From: Curtobacterium sp. HSID17257
Lineage (GTDB): Bacteria; Actinomycetota; Actinomycetes; Actinomycetales; Microbacteriaceae
Assembly: GCF_003989515.1 (NCBI RefSeq)
Contig: NZ_RBLU01000023.1
Coordinates: 1 to 38,399 of the forward strand
Length of the DNA stretch: 38,399 bases
Direction: 5' to 3'
A model generated the notes under the pieces. That model searched no databases. It saw only the letters and a program-made list of their open reading frames with translations, and was not told the origin of the DNA. The translations under genes and the position numbers were made by a program. This document shows positions 24,560-31,563 of the stretch, piece after piece (within the stretch, counting starts at the first letter, position 1; each line of letters begins with the position of its first letter).

Positions 24560-25332
24560 TGACCGACACCCTGGTCTCCGACAGCCCGCGCACCGACACC
24601 GTGCAGAGCGCTCCTCCCGGATCGTTCCCCGTCACGATCATCGTCCGCCGGTTCGACCCGGACGTCGATGACGAGCCGCGCTGGCAGGACTTCGACGTGA
24701 TGATGCTCCCGACCGACCGCATCCTCGACGCCCTGCACCAGATCAAGTGGGAGCAGGACGGCTCGCTGACGTTCCGCCGCTCCTGCGCGCACGGCGTCTG
24801 CGGCTCGGACGCGATGCGCATCAACGGCCGCAACCGGCTCGCCTGCAAGACCCTGATCAAGGACCTCGACGTGTCGAAGCCGATCTACGTCGAGGCGATC
24901 AAGGGTCTGCCGCTCGAGAAGGACCTGGTCGTGGACATGGAGCCGTTCTTCCAGTCCTACCGCGAGGTCCAGCCGTTCCTGCAGGCGTCGAGCAAGCCGG
25001 AGAAGGGCAAGGAGCGCGTGCAGTCCGTCGCCGACCGCGCCCGCTTCGACGACACCACCAAGTGCATCCTGTGCGCCGCGTGCACCTCGTCGTGCCCGGT
25101 GTTCTGGACGGACGGGCAGTACTTCGGCCCGGCGGCGATCGTCAACGCGCACCGCTTCATCTTCGACTCGCGCGACGACTCCGCGAACGTGCGCCTCGAC
25201 ATCCTCAACGACAAGGAGGGCGTGTGGCGCTGCCGCACCACCTTCAACTGCACCGACGCCTGCCCGCGCGGCATCCAGGTGACGAAGGCGATCTCCGAGG
25301 TCAAGCAGGCGATCATGCGCGGCGGCGTGTGA
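24559..25332 (+). CDS. sdhB: Succinate dehydrogenase iron-sulfur subunit
   Basis: A 257-residue electron-transfer subunit linking FAD to the membrane quinone site. The 2Fe-2S ligands are C76, C81, D84 and C96 (block CAHGVCGSD, with Asp as third ligand as in E. coli). The 4Fe-4S and 3Fe-4S clusters use CILCAACTSSCP near residue 172 and CRTTFNCTDACPRGI near 230. The first ~20 residues form a flexible leader. ATG 24559 overlaps the sdhA stop. No terminator is evident in the 70 bp before the next gene, so read-through into the TNT-domain gene is possible. Confidence 0.97.
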   Translation: MTDTLVSDSPRTDTVQSAPPGSFPVTIIVRRFDPDVDDEPRWQDFDVMMLPTDRILDALHQIKWEQDGSLTFRRSCAHGVCGSDAMRINGRNRLACKTLIKDLDVSKPIYVEAIKGLPLEKDLVVDMEPFFQSYREVQPFLQASSKPEKGKERVQSVADRARFDDTTKCILCAACTSSCPVFWTDGQYFGPAAIVNAHRFIFDSRDDSANVRLDILNDKEGVWRCRTTFNCTDACPRGIQVTKAISEVKQAIMRGGV

Positions 25333-25389
25333 CGCATCGTCGCTCCGGTGGCACGGCGGTGTCTCGGCGAACGGCATGCATGCGGCCGG

Positions 25390-25395
25390 TAGGCT
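25390..25395 (+). promoter_or_regulatory. Candidate -10 TAGGCT for the TNT-domain gene (leaderless)
   Basis: TAGGCT ends 7 bases before ATG 25403, with only GC-rich sequence between and no Shine-Dalgarno. This is the same arrangement as before genes at 401, 5937 and 7806. Confidence 0.4.
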
Positions 25396-25402
25396 CGCGC
25401 GC

Positions 25403-26047
25403 ATGACGTTCGCGGAGACCCGCCCCATCCTCGACCAGCTCGGCTACACGATCCGGTACGTGCAGCTCCCCGGAGAGTCGCTCACCGAGCCCCCTGTCGA
25501 GGGCGCACTGCGTGTCGTCCCGACCGAGACGCACGACGACTTCGCGCTCGAGGTCGTCGACTACGGCACCGCGCGCCGACTCGCCACCGCCCGTGGCGAG
25601 CAGGACGCGGTCGAGATGCTGCGCCGCTTCCTGAACCGCGCCTTCCCCGCGCCGCGGGACATCCCCCGCCACGAGCTCGACGGGCTCCGCGACCGCGCGG
25701 CGTCGACGTACCCCCAGCTCGCCCAGCAGGTCCGCCAGGCCGGCCCGCAGGGGCTCACCATCCAGGTGCCGGCCGGCGTCCCCGTGGACCGCGTCGGCGG
25801 CCCCGACGGCTACCTGCTCCACCCGCTCGACACACCGCTCCCCCAGCGGTCGCTGCCGCCGCACGTCGCGGCGGCCCCCGAGGTGCACCGCTACGTCGTC
25901 GACCGGCCCTTCATGGTGACGGTCACGTTCGTGCAGCCCTGGTTCGACCAGCCGGGAGGCGCGCTCCGGTTCGCGACGGCCGACCCGTCGGTCACGGTGC
26001 GCGACCTCGTCGTGAACGGTTCGCTGGTCCGCCTCCGGGTGGTCTGA
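25403..26047 (+). CDS. TNT-domain protein (NAD-glycohydrolase-fold) with an unknown N-terminal domain
   Basis: A 214-residue protein without signal peptide or membrane segments. Residues ~115-214 match the TNT (tuberculosis necrotizing toxin, DUF4237) pattern: VDRVGGPDGYLLHPLDTP, QRSLPPH, EVHRYVV, and PWFDQPGGALRF, with the glutamine of QPGG at residue 183 in the position of a known catalytic glutamine. The final VRDLVVNGSLVRL also fits the family's end. Residues 1-110 form a separate domain I do not recognise. TNT domains are normally toxins exported by T7SS, with immunity partners. Here there is no exporter-type N-terminus and no obvious immunity gene next to it, so it may be an intracellular enzyme. 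I chose ATG 25403 because a -10-like element precedes it. Confidence 0.75.
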   Translation: MTFAETRPILDQLGYTIRYVQLPGESLTEPPVEGALRVVPTETHDDFALEVVDYGTARRLATARGEQDAVEMLRRFLNRAFPAPRDIPRHELDGLRDRAASTYPQLAQQVRQAGPQGLTIQVPAGVPVDRVGGPDGYLLHPLDTPLPQRSLPPHVAAAPEVHRYVVDRPFMVTVTFVQPWFDQPGGALRFATADPSVTVRDLVVNGSLVRLRVV

Positions 26048-26068
26048 GCCTCCGCCCGGTCCTCCGGG

Positions 26069-26112
26069 ACGACGAAGCGGCCCACCCCTGACGGGGCGGG
26101 CCGCTTCGTCGT
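26069..26112. terminator. Bidirectional terminator hairpin
   Basis: Bases 26069-26083 pair perfectly with 26098-26112 (15 bp). After one A/C mismatch, CCCC 26085-26088 pairs with GGGG 26093-26096 around TGAC. It lies between the convergent TNT-domain gene (+) and DUF805 gene (-). Confidence 0.85.
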
Positions 26113-26123
26113 GACGGGGCCGA

Positions 26124-26801
26124 TCAGGCCTGCGGGCGGGGTGCGTCCGGCTGGTCGTACTGCGCGCCGTTGGGGTTCGACTCCAGGCACCCGAAGACGA
26201 TCCCGGCGACCCCTGCCGCGAAGGAGATCAGCCAGAAGGGACCGGCGAGCCCGGCGTCGTGTACACGACGCCACCCGAGTGCGAGCGACGGGATGAACGT
26301 CGCGAGTCCCCAGAGGCCGAGCAGGCCGACGAACAGGAGCGCGCCCCCGGGGAAGCCGCCGGTCGTGGTCGTCGTGCCGTACTCGTCCGTCGTGGTCGCT
26401 CCGGCGGCCCAGACGAGGATCGCGGCGATGTAGCCGCCGAACAGGATCGTCACGACGATCGCGTTCGCCAGGTACCACCACCAGAACTCGCTGCGGCTCG
26501 CGCGGCCGTCGAAGCGGGCGTACTTCTTCCAGAACCGGACGAAGGCGTCGAGGAACCCGGCGCCGTACCAGGGCGCCCAGAGCGGCGGGGCGCCACTGGC
26601 GTCCGTCGGGATCGGCGCCTGCTGCCGGTACTGCGGGTACGGCTGGCCGTACGGCTGCTGCGGCTGCTGGCCGTACGGCTGCTGCCCGTACGGCTGCTGC
26701 TGGCCGTACGGCTGCTGAGGCTGCTGTCCGTACGGCTGCTGCTGGCCGTACGGCTGCCGCGGCTGCTGCGGCTGCTGCCCGTGCTGCTGGTCGTCGCTCA
26801 T
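26124..26801 (-). CDS. DUF805 membrane protein with a QQPYG-repeat N-terminus
   Basis: A 225-residue membrane protein. Residues 1-60 are a Gln/Pro/Tyr/Gly-rich low-complexity region made of repeated QQPYGQ units. The DUF805 domain follows: FLDAFVRFWKKYARFDGRAS, RSEFWWWYLANAIVV, hydrophobic segments, and ALGWRRVHDAGLAGPFW. Four hydrophobic helices are plausible. It ends with SNPNGAQYDQP. Its ATG 26801 overlaps the stop of the upstream paralogue (ATGA). Function is unknown; DUF805 proteins are small inner membrane proteins. The repeat region is probably exposed to the cytoplasm and may mediate self-association (inference). Confidence 0.85.
   Translation of the reverse strand: MSDDQQHGQQPQQPRQPYGQQQPYGQQPQQPYGQQQPYGQQPYGQQPQQPYGQPYPQYRQQAPIPTDASGAPPLWAPWYGAGFLDAFVRFWKKYARFDGRASRSEFWWWYLANAIVVTILFGGYIAAILVWAAGATTTDEYGTTTTTGGFPGGALLFVGLLGLWGLATFIPSLALGWRRVHDAGLAGPFWLISFAAGVAGIVFGCLESNPNGAQYDQPDAPRPQA
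26639..26756. repeat. Short tandem repeat CCGTACGGCTG in the DUF805 gene
   Basis: CCGTACGGCTG occurs six times with spacings of about 15 to 24 bp and CTG-rich filler. It encodes the QQPYGQ repeats on the minus strand. Copy number could vary by slippage. Confidence 0.75.
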
Positions 26802-27331
26802 CGAGTGCCCTCCGGTCGGTCGTAGCGTGCGCCCTGCGGGTTCGACGGCAGGAGCCCGAAGACGATGCCGGCGATGCCGACGAACACCGCGATGATCCAC
26901 AGCGCCCCGGGCAGGTTCGCGTCGTGCAGCCGGCGCCACCCGAGCGCCAGCGACGGGACGATCGTCGCGAGCCACCAGATCGCCGGCAGCACCAGCAGCG
27001 CCCAGAACAGCGGCGACGGCGGGTTCGTCACCCGGTACTCGACGCCGCTCAGGTCGACGGTCGTGTACTCGATCGTGGCGAAGCGGTACACGAAGGGGAT
27101 GGTGGCGAGCACCAGTCCCACGACGGTGACGACGAGGTAGGCCCACCAGAACTCACTGCGGCTCGCCCGCCCGGAGAAGGTCGCGTACTTCGCGAAGAAG
27201 CGGCCGAGCGCCTGCCCGAAGGAGGCGCCGTAGCGCGGGGCCCACCGCGGCGGTTCTCCGCCCGCTGTCGGGTACGGCTGCTGCGGCGGCGCGCTCGGGT
27301 ACGGCTGGTCGGACGTCATGTGGTCGCTCAC
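26798..27331 (-). CDS. DUF805 membrane protein (paralogue of the downstream gene)
   Basis: A 177-residue membrane protein. A short PYPSAPPQQPYP-type leader precedes the DUF805 domain with GQALGRFFAKYATFSGRAS, RSEFWWAYLVV, three to four hydrophobic segments and SLALGWRRLHDANLPGALW. The ending SNPQGARYDRP matches that of the next gene, SNPNGAQYDQP, so the pair is a tandem duplication. GTG 27331 has AGGGGG about 6 bp upstream; an ATG at 27319 is the alternative start. The 60-bp gap before it (27332-27391) has only a weak 7-bp stem with a 20-base loop. Function is unknown. Confidence 0.85.
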   Translation of the reverse strand: MSDHMTSDQPYPSAPPQQPYPTAGGEPPRWAPRYGASFGQALGRFFAKYATFSGRASRSEFWWAYLVVTVVGLVLATIPFVYRFATIEYTTVDLSGVEYRVTNPPSPLFWALLVLPAIWWLATIVPSLALGWRRLHDANLPGALWIIAVFVGIAGIVFGLLPSNPQGARYDRPEGTR

Positions 27332-27391
27332 GTGTTCCCCCTCGTGGTGTCGGTCGTGCGACGTACCCCACGAGTCAACCAGAAGTGGCCG

Positions 27392-28324
27392 TCACGGCAC
27401 GAGCGCGAGCTTCCCACCGGGGTGCTGCGACTCGAGCAGCTCCGCCGCGGCCTTCGCCTCGGCCAGGGGGAACGTCCGGGCCACCGGCACCTCGAGCTCG
27501 CCCGCCGCGGCGAGGTCGACCAGCCGCTGCCGGACGGAGTCGCGGAACGCCTGACTCTCGGGCTGGCTGCCACCGACGGCGGGGAACCCGTCCTGCTGCG
27601 CGCGGCCGAAGGCCGCGATGGTCACGATGCGCGACCGGTCGGCCACGAGCGCCAGCGAGACGTCGACCGCCTCGTCCGTCCCGACGCAGTCCAGTGCCAC
27701 GTCGATGCCGGAGGGTGCGAGGTCACGGATGCGCGCCTCCAGGCCGTCGCCGTACGCGACCCACTCGCCACCGAAGCGGCGGACGGTGTCGGCGTTCCGC
27801 TCGGAGGCGGTGCCGATCACGCGGGTGCCGAGCGGGCGGAGCAGCTGCAGGACCGCCACGCCTACCGCGCCGGACGCACCGTGCACCAGCACGGTGTCGC
27901 GTCCCTCGGCGCGGGTGACGCGGATCATGTCGGCCGCGGTCGTCCCGGCCAGCAGCAGGTTCGCCGCCTGGGGGTGGTCGAGGGACGCGGGCTTCGCGAA
28001 GACGTCGGCGGCGGGGACGGTGATGCGTTCTGCCCAGCCGCCCGCCACGCGGAAGGCGAGGACCTCGTCGCCGACCGCTCCCCCACCGGAGGCGATCTCG
28101 GTGTCGGGGCCGATCGCGCTGATGACGCCGGAAACCTCGTAGCCGACCGGGATCGGCAGGTCGGACGGGTCCCCCTGCCGGGTGTGCTTCGTGTCGGCGG
28201 GGTTCATGCCGGCCGCGCGGACGTCGATGGTGACCTCGCCGGTGCCGGGGGCGGCCACCTCGGTGTCGACGTACTCGAGGACCTCGCTGCCGCCGAACTC
28301 GGGGGCGACCCAGTGCTTCGTCAT
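27392..28324 (-). CDS. NADP-dependent quinone-oxidoreductase-like protein (MDR superfamily)
   Basis: A 310-residue cytosolic medium-chain reductase of the zinc-free quinone oxidoreductase branch. The catalytic-domain start APGTGEVTIDVRAAGMNPAD is followed by PVGYEVSGVISAIGPDTE. The nucleotide-binding fold shows VLVHGASGAVGVAVLQLL near residue 150 and then GTRVIGTASERN. AGELEVPVARTFPLAEAKAA and HPGGKLAL are typical of the family end. It lacks the zinc-binding Cys cluster of alcohol dehydrogenases. It lies 19 bp downstream of the immunity array on the same strand but has no obvious functional link to it. The substrate is not predictable. Confidence 0.9.
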   Translation of the reverse strand: MTKHWVAPEFGGSEVLEYVDTEVAAPGTGEVTIDVRAAGMNPADTKHTRQGDPSDLPIPVGYEVSGVISAIGPDTEIASGGGAVGDEVLAFRVAGGWAERITVPAADVFAKPASLDHPQAANLLLAGTTAADMIRVTRAEGRDTVLVHGASGAVGVAVLQLLRPLGTRVIGTASERNADTVRRFGGEWVAYGDGLEARIRDLAPSGIDVALDCVGTDEAVDVSLALVADRSRIVTIAAFGRAQQDGFPAVGGSQPESQAFRDSVRQRLVDLAAAGELEVPVARTFPLAEAKAAAELLESQHPGGKLALVP

Positions 28325-28343
28325 GGGGTGGACGGTACGCCGC

Positions 28344-29816
28344 TCAGTCGAGGTCGCTCCAGGAGTGCACGCCGGCGAACCGGACGGCCTCGCTGCGGGT
28401 CATCGGGTGGCCGAACTCGGCGCCCGGGCGGACGCTCCAGCCAGCTCCGTTCCACACCTCCGTCACCGTGTCGTTCTCCACGGGGAAGCGGCGGGCGACG
28501 CGAGGGCCTGCGGGCACCACGGTCAGGCCGTACTCGACCGCGGCCAGGGCGACCTCGACGTCGACGGAGGCGACCGTCTCGTCGGACAGTCTCGGAGCCG
28601 GCCCTTCGAAGAGCGGCCAGAGGGCCTCGTACCGGTCGTCGACGCGCAGTCCGGACGACCAGCTGTCCATGTGCGTCCCGTGCACGGCCTCCCGGACCGG
28701 CTCCCAGCACGCCTCGGGCAGGTCGCCTTGCCGGACCAGTCGACGGAACTCGGAGCAGACGACCGCGCTCTGGGCGTCGTCCCGGAAGCCTCCGCGGCCG
28801 CGAGAGAAGGCGCGGATCAACGCCGTCGTGCCCAGCGTCACGCCGACCGGACCTCCGACGGCGAACGCTCCGTCGCGCCCGCGAAGCGTGTCGGCGAGGA
28901 CGTTCACCGGGACGTCACGCAACCAGGTGAGTCGGACGAGGGAGGAGAAGTCGGAAGATCGACCTGGTGCGCGAGCGACAGAACGGACGGAGTGAGAGGC
29001 TCCGTCCACATCGGACTGCCACTCGAGCTCGGTGGCGAGACCTCGAGAGCGATCCAGTACGCCTCGTGGCAGGGGGACGGCGGACAGCTGGTGCGGCCCG
29101 GGGATCCTGATGCCGGACGAGCGCTCGAGGACGACGACGAGCCGCTCCGCATCCTCGACGTGCGACGTGGAAGCGATCAGGTGCTCGGAGGCGCGTTGAC
29201 GGCAGATGACATCAAACGAGTCGCCCCGCTGGACGATCCGGCTGGCGTTCTCGTGGTCGCCGTACTCGAACAGTGTTCCGTGAGCCCTGCGGATGCCGTC
29301 GAGGGTGGCCGGCGCATCGGGCCGGTTGCCGACGAGCCGCCCGAGCGCGACGGCGTGCGGCACATCGTCCTCCGCGGATCCGACATCCCCGGCAGCCAGG
29401 TCGAGCGCTTGCACAGGGTCTGGCTGCAGTGCACACCAGGGGATGGCGTCGAGTTCGACTCGTGCCACCCTCGCGAAGGCGAGGGAGCGCCGAGCGCCAT
29501 CGACTCGAGGGAGACCTGCCTGGGAGCGGACCTCGAACGCGAGCTGCAGGGCCACCGAGCGCGCCGCGTCCTCCGGATCGTCGAAGGTAATGCCGGTGAA
29601 GCTGACCTCACCTCGAGAGAACCGTCGTTCGCTGACTCCCTGCGGCGAGACGTCGTACCGGAAGCGGATCTCGAGGTCCCCGTACTCGAAGCGGTCGGAT
29701 CGTGCTGTCGTGTCGGAGTACCCAGCGCGTTCAGCAAGGCGTCGAAGGACGACGAGGCTGCGCTGATCGAAACCGGGGCGGGGGCAGATGCCGTTCTCGG
29801 ACACCGGGGTGTTCAC
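28344..29816 (-). CDS. Two-domain Imm61-like protein, last gene of the immunity array
   Basis: A 490-residue soluble protein of unknown function. Residues ~15-110 contain FEYGDLEIRFRYDVSP and GITFDDPEDAARSVALQLAF. Residues ~160-330 repeat the theme: VGNRPDAPATLDGIRRAHG, LFEYGDHENASRIV, HVEDAERLVVVLE and LVRLTWLRDVPVNVLADTL. This second unit is clearly related to the whole protein encoded at 30854-31435. A further ~150-residue C-terminal part with W and acidic residues has no counterpart there. The pattern resembles Imm61-type immunity proteins, but the family name is tentative. ATG 29816 overlaps the stop of the Imm52-like gene (ATGA). An immunity role is inferred from its place behind a toxin gene. 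Confidence 0.65.
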   Translation of the reverse strand: MNTPVSENGICPRPGFDQRSLVVLRRLAERAGYSDTTARSDRFEYGDLEIRFRYDVSPQGVSERRFSRGEVSFTGITFDDPEDAARSVALQLAFEVRSQAGLPRVDGARRSLAFARVARVELDAIPWCALQPDPVQALDLAAGDVGSAEDDVPHAVALGRLVGNRPDAPATLDGIRRAHGTLFEYGDHENASRIVQRGDSFDVICRQRASEHLIASTSHVEDAERLVVVLERSSGIRIPGPHQLSAVPLPRGVLDRSRGLATELEWQSDVDGASHSVRSVARAPGRSSDFSSLVRLTWLRDVPVNVLADTLRGRDGAFAVGGPVGVTLGTTALIRAFSRGRGGFRDDAQSAVVCSEFRRLVRQGDLPEACWEPVREAVHGTHMDSWSSGLRVDDRYEALWPLFEGPAPRLSDETVASVDVEVALAAVEYGLTVVPAGPRVARRFPVENDTVTEVWNGAGWSVRPGAEFGHPMTRSEAVRFAGVHSWSDLD

Positions 29817-30544
29817 GCTGTTCGACCCTCGCTCGGCAGATCGGGGACGCTGACTCCTGCGAGGACCGCCCGAACCTCGGCCACTGCGGTCGGGGCATCG
29901 AGCGCGTCATCCGCCGCGAGCAACGTGCCACGATGCAGCGACGACCTGGTCACTCCCGAGTTCGTCGCGGGCACGACTCCGAGCCGCTCCGAGACCCAGG
30001 TCCGCTGCCCGAGCACGGCACCGAACCGGCCCGCGTCCTCCACCGCCCGTGCAGCAGCTCGATCGAAGGCTCCAGCGGAGTCCGGGTCCCACGCACGCAC
30101 GATCGTCGCCAGCACCTCCTCGACGAGTTCGACGTCCGGCGCTCTCCGCTCGCCCCCCGCGACGGGCCCGACGACGCTCACCGACACGGCGTTCACCGGT
30201 CGGCGACGCCGCGGGACGGATGCTCCGACCTTCAGGCGCAGCGAGACGAAGCCGCGCTCCGCTCGGCGGTTCATGATCACGTTGTAACCGTGGTCCGGCC
30301 ACGCGGTTCCGTCGTCCCCGCGTTCGACACCCTGCTCGAGCAGTTCCTGCACGACGGCCGGGTCGTACTCGCGGATCGTGCCGACGCCGTCCACCTCCCA
30401 GGGCTCCCCAGCGCCGAGGACAGCGTCGACTCCCCGCAGCTGGGCCAGCAGCGAGTTGCTCAGATCGTCCGAGGATGAGGGTCGGCCGTCCCACTCTGCG
30501 CGGAGCAGTACGCGCTCTCCACAGACCCACTTCGGATACCGCAT
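29813..30544 (-). CDS. Imm52-like protein, second copy
   Basis: A 243-residue soluble protein, paralogous to that encoded at 31564-32289. Matching segments include the N-terminus (MRYPKWV versus MPFPTWL, then AEWDGR versus AAWDAR), RAWDPDSA, the long conserved GQRTWVSERLGVV, and LLAADDALDAP. ATG 30544 is chosen because it aligns with the start of the paralogue; the frame runs further upstream. In the intact copy the effector gene ends 8 bp upstream. Here the corresponding upstream DNA is a decayed toxin-tail sequence. Imm52 proteins are known partners of Tox-REase-5 toxins; assignment to that family is by eye. Its own target may be gone from this locus. Confidence 0.65.
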   Translation of the reverse strand: MRYPKWVCGERVLLRAEWDGRPSSSDDLSNSLLAQLRGVDAVLGAGEPWEVDGVGTIREYDPAVVQELLEQGVERGDDGTAWPDHGYNVIMNRRAERGFVSLRLKVGASVPRRRRPVNAVSVSVVGPVAGGERRAPDVELVEEVLATIVRAWDPDSAGAFDRAAARAVEDAGRFGAVLGQRTWVSERLGVVPATNSGVTRSSLHRGTLLAADDALDAPTAVAEVRAVLAGVSVPDLPSEGRTA

Positions 30545-30559
30545 CGACTCGACCCCACT

Positions 30560-30830
30560 CCGGTGCTCTCCAGTACACAACTCGGAGGATCACGACGTTG
30601 CACACTCGGACAGCAGCATCGCACAGGTGTTCGCGCAGCGGGGGTGGCGGCGACACGCGTCCGTTGGGTGTGCGGATCCCCACACCCCTGGACCGTCCCG
30701 TTCCCGGCCCGATGGAGATGGCTCAGCCCGAGGTGGACGCGATCCGATCCGGGCTCGCTCCGTACTGCCCGGAACTGGCTGAAGCTGACCGCCATCGCCG
30801 ATCCCCCGGGCACACGCCGAAGGCATCTCG
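30560..30830 (-). pseudogene. Frameshifted relic of a Tox-REase-5 toxin tail
   Basis: This 309-bp gene-free stretch (30545-30853) holds broken similarity to the end of the intact effector. Reading 30727 to 30647 on the minus strand gives 27 residues, AEPSPSGRE... to ...DACRR, that align with effector residues ~669-697 (AEDQLAALP... to ...DAVRR). Shared positions are AE, DG, W, P, DA and RR, with a two-codon deletion. Just upstream, TACGGAGC replaces TACTGGAGC (effector YWS), a 1-base loss that shifts the frame, and GCCTTC....GGGATCG recalls the DNA for KAFSRGIA. It is located immediately before the second Imm52-like gene, as the intact tail is before the first. The call rests on alignment by eye. 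Confidence 0.5.
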
Positions 30831-30853
30831 GGTTGCACGAACGCCGAACCGGT

Positions 30854-31435
30854 TCAGCTCGCCTCTCCCCGAACGGAGTCGAGCCACGCACTGCTCACCC
30901 GCCGTCCCGGATCGACGGAGTCGACCACCGCCAGGACTTCAGGCAGGGAACGACTCCGCACCCATGCAAGCTGACAGACGAGCGTTGAGCTCTCGTCGGA
31001 GAGCGCCCGGGCAACGTGATCTTCGCCCCCGGCGTCCCAGCGCAGCACCTTCCCGGGGTGGTCCTCGAGGACGACCACCCCATCGGGAACAGTCGGCAGA
31101 CCGCCGGACCACGGGGCGGGATCACGCCGTGCCCCTTCCCACAGCAGTACGAATCGCTCCGCATCGTCGAGCCGACTGAACTCGGCAAGCGCCCAGGAGC
31201 TGCCCTTGTCGCGGGTTTCGAAGGCAAATCCCGAACCGGTGACTGCAATACGAAAGGTCGTCTCCAGCGTGCCGTACTCGAAGAGGATGGAGTTCCCTCG
31301 TCTCACACCCGGAGCGGAGGACAAGTCGGGCGGTTCGTTGCCCACGAACCCGCCGAGGAGGTCGGCATCCTCTTGGGCAAGGTCGTCGTGATCAGTCAAG
31401 AGTGATCGCCGCTCTCTGCACCTTCGGCAAGACAC
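30854..31435 (-). CDS. Imm61-like protein, single-domain copy
   Basis: A 193-residue soluble protein homologous to the second domain of the 490-residue protein at 28344. Shared pattern: FVGNEPPDL, GVRRGNSILFEYGTLE, RLDDAERFVLLWE, LVCQLAWVRSRSLPEVLAVV. The ending differs. The start is uncertain: GTG 31435 gives MSCRRCRER, without a good ribosome binding site; TTG 31399 (LTDHDDLAQEDADLL) is an alternative that gives a more natural N-terminus. A 128-bp spacer lies between it and the Imm52-like gene upstream, whereas the second copy is joined by an ATGA overlap. Function is inferred as immunity from context; which toxin it would counter is not known. Confidence 0.6.
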   Translation of the reverse strand: MSCRRCRERRSLLTDHDDLAQEDADLLGGFVGNEPPDLSSAPGVRRGNSILFEYGTLETTFRIAVTGSGFAFETRDKGSSWALAEFSRLDDAERFVLLWEGARRDPAPWSGGLPTVPDGVVVLEDHPGKVLRWDAGGEDHVARALSDESSTLVCQLAWVRSRSLPEVLAVVDSVDPGRRVSSAWLDSVRGEAS

Positions 31436-31563
31436 CGGCCCGATGGTTGCCCATGAGCCTCGAGTCGGCCCCGAGCCCGGTGATCAGAGCCATCGCGCGC
31501 TCGTCACACGGTCGGGGATCACTCCGAACCGTACCGGCAAGGGTTCCGAACGAGTGTGTCCGA

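Noticed and set aside
26639-26756. Regular short repeats that could look like a CRISPR array
   Set aside because: The units are 11 bp with 4-13 bp filler, lie in frame inside a coding sequence and encode QQPYGQ; no spacers or cas genes.
27341-27374. Terminator before the DUF805 pair
   Set aside because: A 7-bp stem with a 20-base loop is likely by chance at this base composition.
30460-30891. Candidate genes in the gap between the Imm52-like and Imm61-like genes
   Set aside because: Frames here are short, basic and Cys/Ser-rich, without good start signals, and the similarity to the toxin tail is spread over more than one frame, which fits a relic and not a gene.
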